Positions 62,259 through 64,000 of a stretch of 64,000 bases of DNA are shown here, piece after piece; position 1 is the stretch's first letter, and every line of letters starts with the position of its first letter. Below the pieces are notes generated by a model, which did no database searches, was not told the origin of the DNA, and saw only the letters and a list, made by a program, of their open reading frames with translations. The stretch covers positions 834,501-898,500 of the forward strand of contig NZ_CP146016.1 of NCBI RefSeq assembly GCF_036967215.1, written 5' to 3'. The translations under genes were made by a program, and so were the position numbers. The DNA is from Sulfolobus tengchongensis (GTDB lineage: Archaea > Thermoproteota > Thermoprotei_A > Sulfolobales > Sulfolobaceae).

Positions 62259-62296
62259 AATGTACCAAACCAGATAGTTTGCAAACACCCAAAAAG
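62259..62296 (-). repeat. Half copy of the hairpin repeat, family 1
   Basis: TGTACCAAACCAGATAGTTT then GCAAACACCCAAAAAG matches the complement of the left arm (compare 30400-30437). The other half is not recognisable. The 62191-62258 stretch before it includes GGGATTTCCTACTT, also present at about 31219-31232 in the IS-like patch. Confidence 0.45.
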
Positions 62297-62629
62297 CACT
62301 CTAAAACTAGGATTATGATTTAAAATTAAGATAAATTGAAAGCATTATCACTGAGAGATCATAAACCATTGCTTATTAGGTAGAAAATTGAATTCTGACT
62401 CGGTTATCAATTTAGATAAAATGTCTGAAATTAGCAGAGGCTCCTACCATTAAAAATTGACTGTCTCATTTGTACACTATTATACATACATTATATTTAC
62501 TATGCATTTTAATAATAAATTGATACGTTACATAACGAAGTTGACTTTTACATAACTCGAAAGATATGAGATAATAAAGTTGACTGTTTGAAAAGAAAGG
62601 ATTAATTGCAAAGAAGAAGAGATAGTTAT
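62297..62629. other. Gap upstream of the alcohol dehydrogenase gene
   Basis: About 330 bp, AT-rich. Two weak TATA-like stretches (TTACATAAC near 62550 and GATAATAAAG near 62571) precede the alcohol dehydrogenase. No ORF or repeat is visible apart from the half repeat to the left. Confidence 0.35.
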
Positions 62630-63670
62630 ATGAAGGCTGCAGTATATACTGGGTCTCAATTAGAAATAGAAGACGTTCCTGAACCTACTCCGAAAGAAGG
62701 AGAAGTATTAATAAAAGTAGCCTCAACTGGAATTTGCCATAGCGATTTGCATCTATTGAGTGGAGAACTTGTGGGACCAATTCCTAAAGGATTTATAATA
62801 GGGCATGAAATTTCTGGATGGGTAGAAGAGTTTGGTAAAAACGTTAAAAACCCATATGGATTGCATGAGGGAGATCCTGTTCTAGTCTCTTGGATAGTTC
62901 CATGTGGGGTATGCAAATATTGCGCAAACGGAAAGGAAAATTACTGCAAAGAGAATGCAAACAGATTAGTAGGTATAATTGGAGTTGACGGCGGTCATGC
63001 TGAATATATGACAGTGCCTGAAATAGCAGTAATTCCGCTTGCTAGAAATTTAGATCCTTATTACTCCTCTCCTATTGCATGTGCATATGGAACAGCTTAT
63101 AATGCTTTAAAAAGTGTCAATGCAACTTCTGGAAAAAGTGTTGTAATAATAGGTTCTGGTGGTGTTGGTTCTGCCGCAATACAGCTGGCCAACGCAATGG
63201 GTCTGAATCCCATCATAGCAGTGGATATTGATGAGAATAAATTGAAGAAGGCTAGGGACTTAGGAGCAACACATGCAGTTAACGCTAATGAGAATGACGC
63301 CAGATCCAAAATTCTTGAAATATTGCAAGATGGTGCCGATATAGTATATGAGACAAAACCTTATCCAGATCTTAAATTATCACTGGAAGTAGTTAAGGCT
63401 GGAGGAAGTATAGTAGTTACGGGTTTAGGGGGATTCGCCACAATGGCCCAGATTCCAATAACGCTATTCGTATCGAAAGGAATATCTATAGTTGGAAGTT
63501 TAGGTTATAGACCAAGAATTGATTTACCAGAACTAGTTAGTTTAGCCTCTTCTGGAAAAATAGATATTAGGAAACTGGTTTCTCACGTTTATCCTCCAGA
63601 AAAGATAAACGAAGCGTATGAGAATCTTAAAAAAGGTGTTCATATAAGGGCAATAGTTAAATGGAACTAG
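62630..63670 (+). CDS. adh: Zinc-dependent alcohol dehydrogenase
   Basis: A 346-residue medium-chain dehydrogenase/reductase. I start it at the ATG at 62630 (MKAAVYTG), the conserved family N-terminus; the TTG at 62606 adds eight non-conserved residues. Catalytic zinc site: Cys in GICHSDLH near residue 36 and His-Glu in GHEISGW near 60. The structural zinc lobe has CGVCKYC then a Cys 7 residues on (NYCKENA). The Rossmann motif is VIIGSGGVGSAAIQLA near 165. It resembles the Sulfolobus NAD-dependent ADH. Alcohol and aldehyde substrates are likely broad. Confidence 0.92.
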   Translation: MKAAVYTGSQLEIEDVPEPTPKEGEVLIKVASTGICHSDLHLLSGELVGPIPKGFIIGHEISGWVEEFGKNVKNPYGLHEGDPVLVSWIVPCGVCKYCANGKENYCKENANRLVGIIGVDGGHAEYMTVPEIAVIPLARNLDPYYSSPIACAYGTAYNALKSVNATSGKSVVIIGSGGVGSAAIQLANAMGLNPIIAVDIDENKLKKARDLGATHAVNANENDARSKILEILQDGADIVYETKPYPDLKLSLEVVKAGGSIVVTGLGGFATMAQIPITLFVSKGISIVGSLGYRPRIDLPELVSLASSGKIDIRKLVSHVYPPEKINEAYENLKKGVHIRAIVKWN

Positions 63671-63706
63671 ATAAGTTTTTTATCCCTAGAAATCCTTATA
63701 CTATTT

Positions 63707-64000
63707 ATGTATTCTCTAAAAGATAAAGTGGTAGTTGTTACGGGTTCTGGTAGAGGTATTGGTAGGGCTATAGCTTTAAGATTAGCTAAGGAAGGAAGTT
63801 TAATTGTGGTTAACGCTAAAAAAAGAGCGGAAGAGATGAATGAAACAATAAAAATGGTTAAGGATGTAGGTGGAGAAGCTATAGGAGTCTTAGCAGACGT
63901 GTCAACAAGAGAAGGATGTGAGAGCCTACTCAAGGCTACAATTGATAGATATAGAGTAGTAGACATTCTGATAAATAACGCTGGATTAGGATTGTTTTCT
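63707..64000 (+). CDS. Short-chain dehydrogenase/reductase (SDR), partial, 3' end off window
   Basis: The first 98 residues of an SDR. The cofactor motif TGSGRGIG is at residues 12-19 and the NNAG motif (ILINNAGLG) near 86-90, in classical spacing. The catalytic Tyr-x-x-x-Lys lies beyond the window. The start is the ATG at 63707, with a TATA-like TTTTTTATCC about 30 bp upstream. It is adjacent to the alcohol dehydrogenase and on the same strand. Confidence 0.9.
   Translation, partial: MYSLKDKVVVVTGSGRGIGRAIALRLAKEGSLIVVNAKKRAEEMNETIKMVKDVGGEAIGVLADVSTREGCESLLKATIDRYRVVDILINNAGLGLFS

Noticed and set aside
62096-62323. 75-residue rightward frame near 62.1 kb
   Set aside because: It runs through a MITE copy and a half copy; the apparent protein is translated inverted repeat.
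1-64000. CRISPR array
   Set aside because: No regularly spaced 24-25-bp direct repeats; the recurring short sequences are dispersed, inverted and flanked by duplications, so they are MITEs.
1-64000. tRNA or rRNA genes
   Set aside because: No cloverleaf with a TTCGA-type T-loop or rRNA-like GC-rich stretch was found on reading; a short intron-bearing tRNA could still be missed without a tool.

Overview
The window is AT-rich and archaeal. It almost certainly comes from the Sulfolobales and most likely from Saccharolobus, close to S. solfataricus or S. islandicus. The main evidence is a phosphotriesterase-like lactonase at 40.5 kb that I recognise as a close but not identical relative of SsoPox. 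Supporting evidence is the archaeal CutABC-type molybdenum oxidoreductase, a PaREP1-family protein, a Bat-type HTH regulator, TATA boxes just upstream of start codons (leaderless or short-leader genes) and the density of small mobile-element relics. Species assignment is inference. I see no rRNA, tRNA or CRISPR array.

Layout. 0-3 kb: a TnpB gene leaving the left edge, next to a truncated CoA-transferase and an acyl-CoA dehydrogenase. 3.3-9.2 kb: an alpha/beta hydrolase, a three-subunit molybdenum hydroxylase operon and an MFS carrier. 9.4-15.2 kb: a 2-oxoacid dehydrogenase complex (E1alpha, E1beta, AcoX-like, E2, then a separate E3). 15.5-19.1 kb: isochorismatase-like hydrolase, frameshifted methyltransferase, IS110 debris, a metallo-beta-lactamase (MBL) fold hydrolase and a Bat-like regulator. 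19.1-21.4 kb: homogentisate dioxygenase divergent from a luciferase-like monooxygenase. 21.5-24.2 kb: a pyruvate oxidase-like TPP enzyme with an NDH-2-like flavoprotein. 24.6-31.2 kb: DUF4143-type ATPase, MFS carrier, PadR-controlled ABC exporter, PaREP1-like protein. 31.5-33.2 kb: S9 peptidase. 33.6-38 kb: glycerol uptake and oxidation genes (aquaglyceroporin, GlpK, GlpA-like dehydrogenase, CoxG-like protein). 38.8-49.9 kb: acyl-CoA synthetase, lactonase, two HSL-type esterases, FAH-family hydrolase, another alpha/beta hydrolase, two MBL hydrolases and an MFS carrier. 50-58.2 kb: fatty-acid beta-oxidation genes with a TetR regulator resembling FadR of S. acidocaldarius. 58.6-64 kb: a second MFS paralogue, a 4-hydroxyphenylacetate hydroxylase-family flavoenzyme, DUF3211-like protein, zinc alcohol dehydrogenase and the start of an SDR gene.

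The genes describe a heterotroph taking up and oxidising acyl chains, aromatic acids, glycerol, esters/lactones and 2-oxoacids. Products would be funnelled to acetyl-CoA and the quinone pool.

The most striking non-genic feature is a family of about 95-bp elements in intergenic gaps. They have CTTTGTGGGG-type terminal inverted repeats, fold end to end into one long imperfect hairpin, and in several copies are flanked by 10-12-bp direct repeats (target-site duplications). A second family of about 88 bp has AGTKTGTG-type ends and also 10-11-bp duplications. These look like small non-autonomous transposable elements (MITEs). Several sit inside divergent promoter regions. Other points of interest are a thiolase-fold protein that has lost the canonical catalytic residues but keeps a DUF35 partner, an aquaporin with both NPA boxes altered, twin palindromes around the padR promoter, and an orphan IS200/IS605-like right end.
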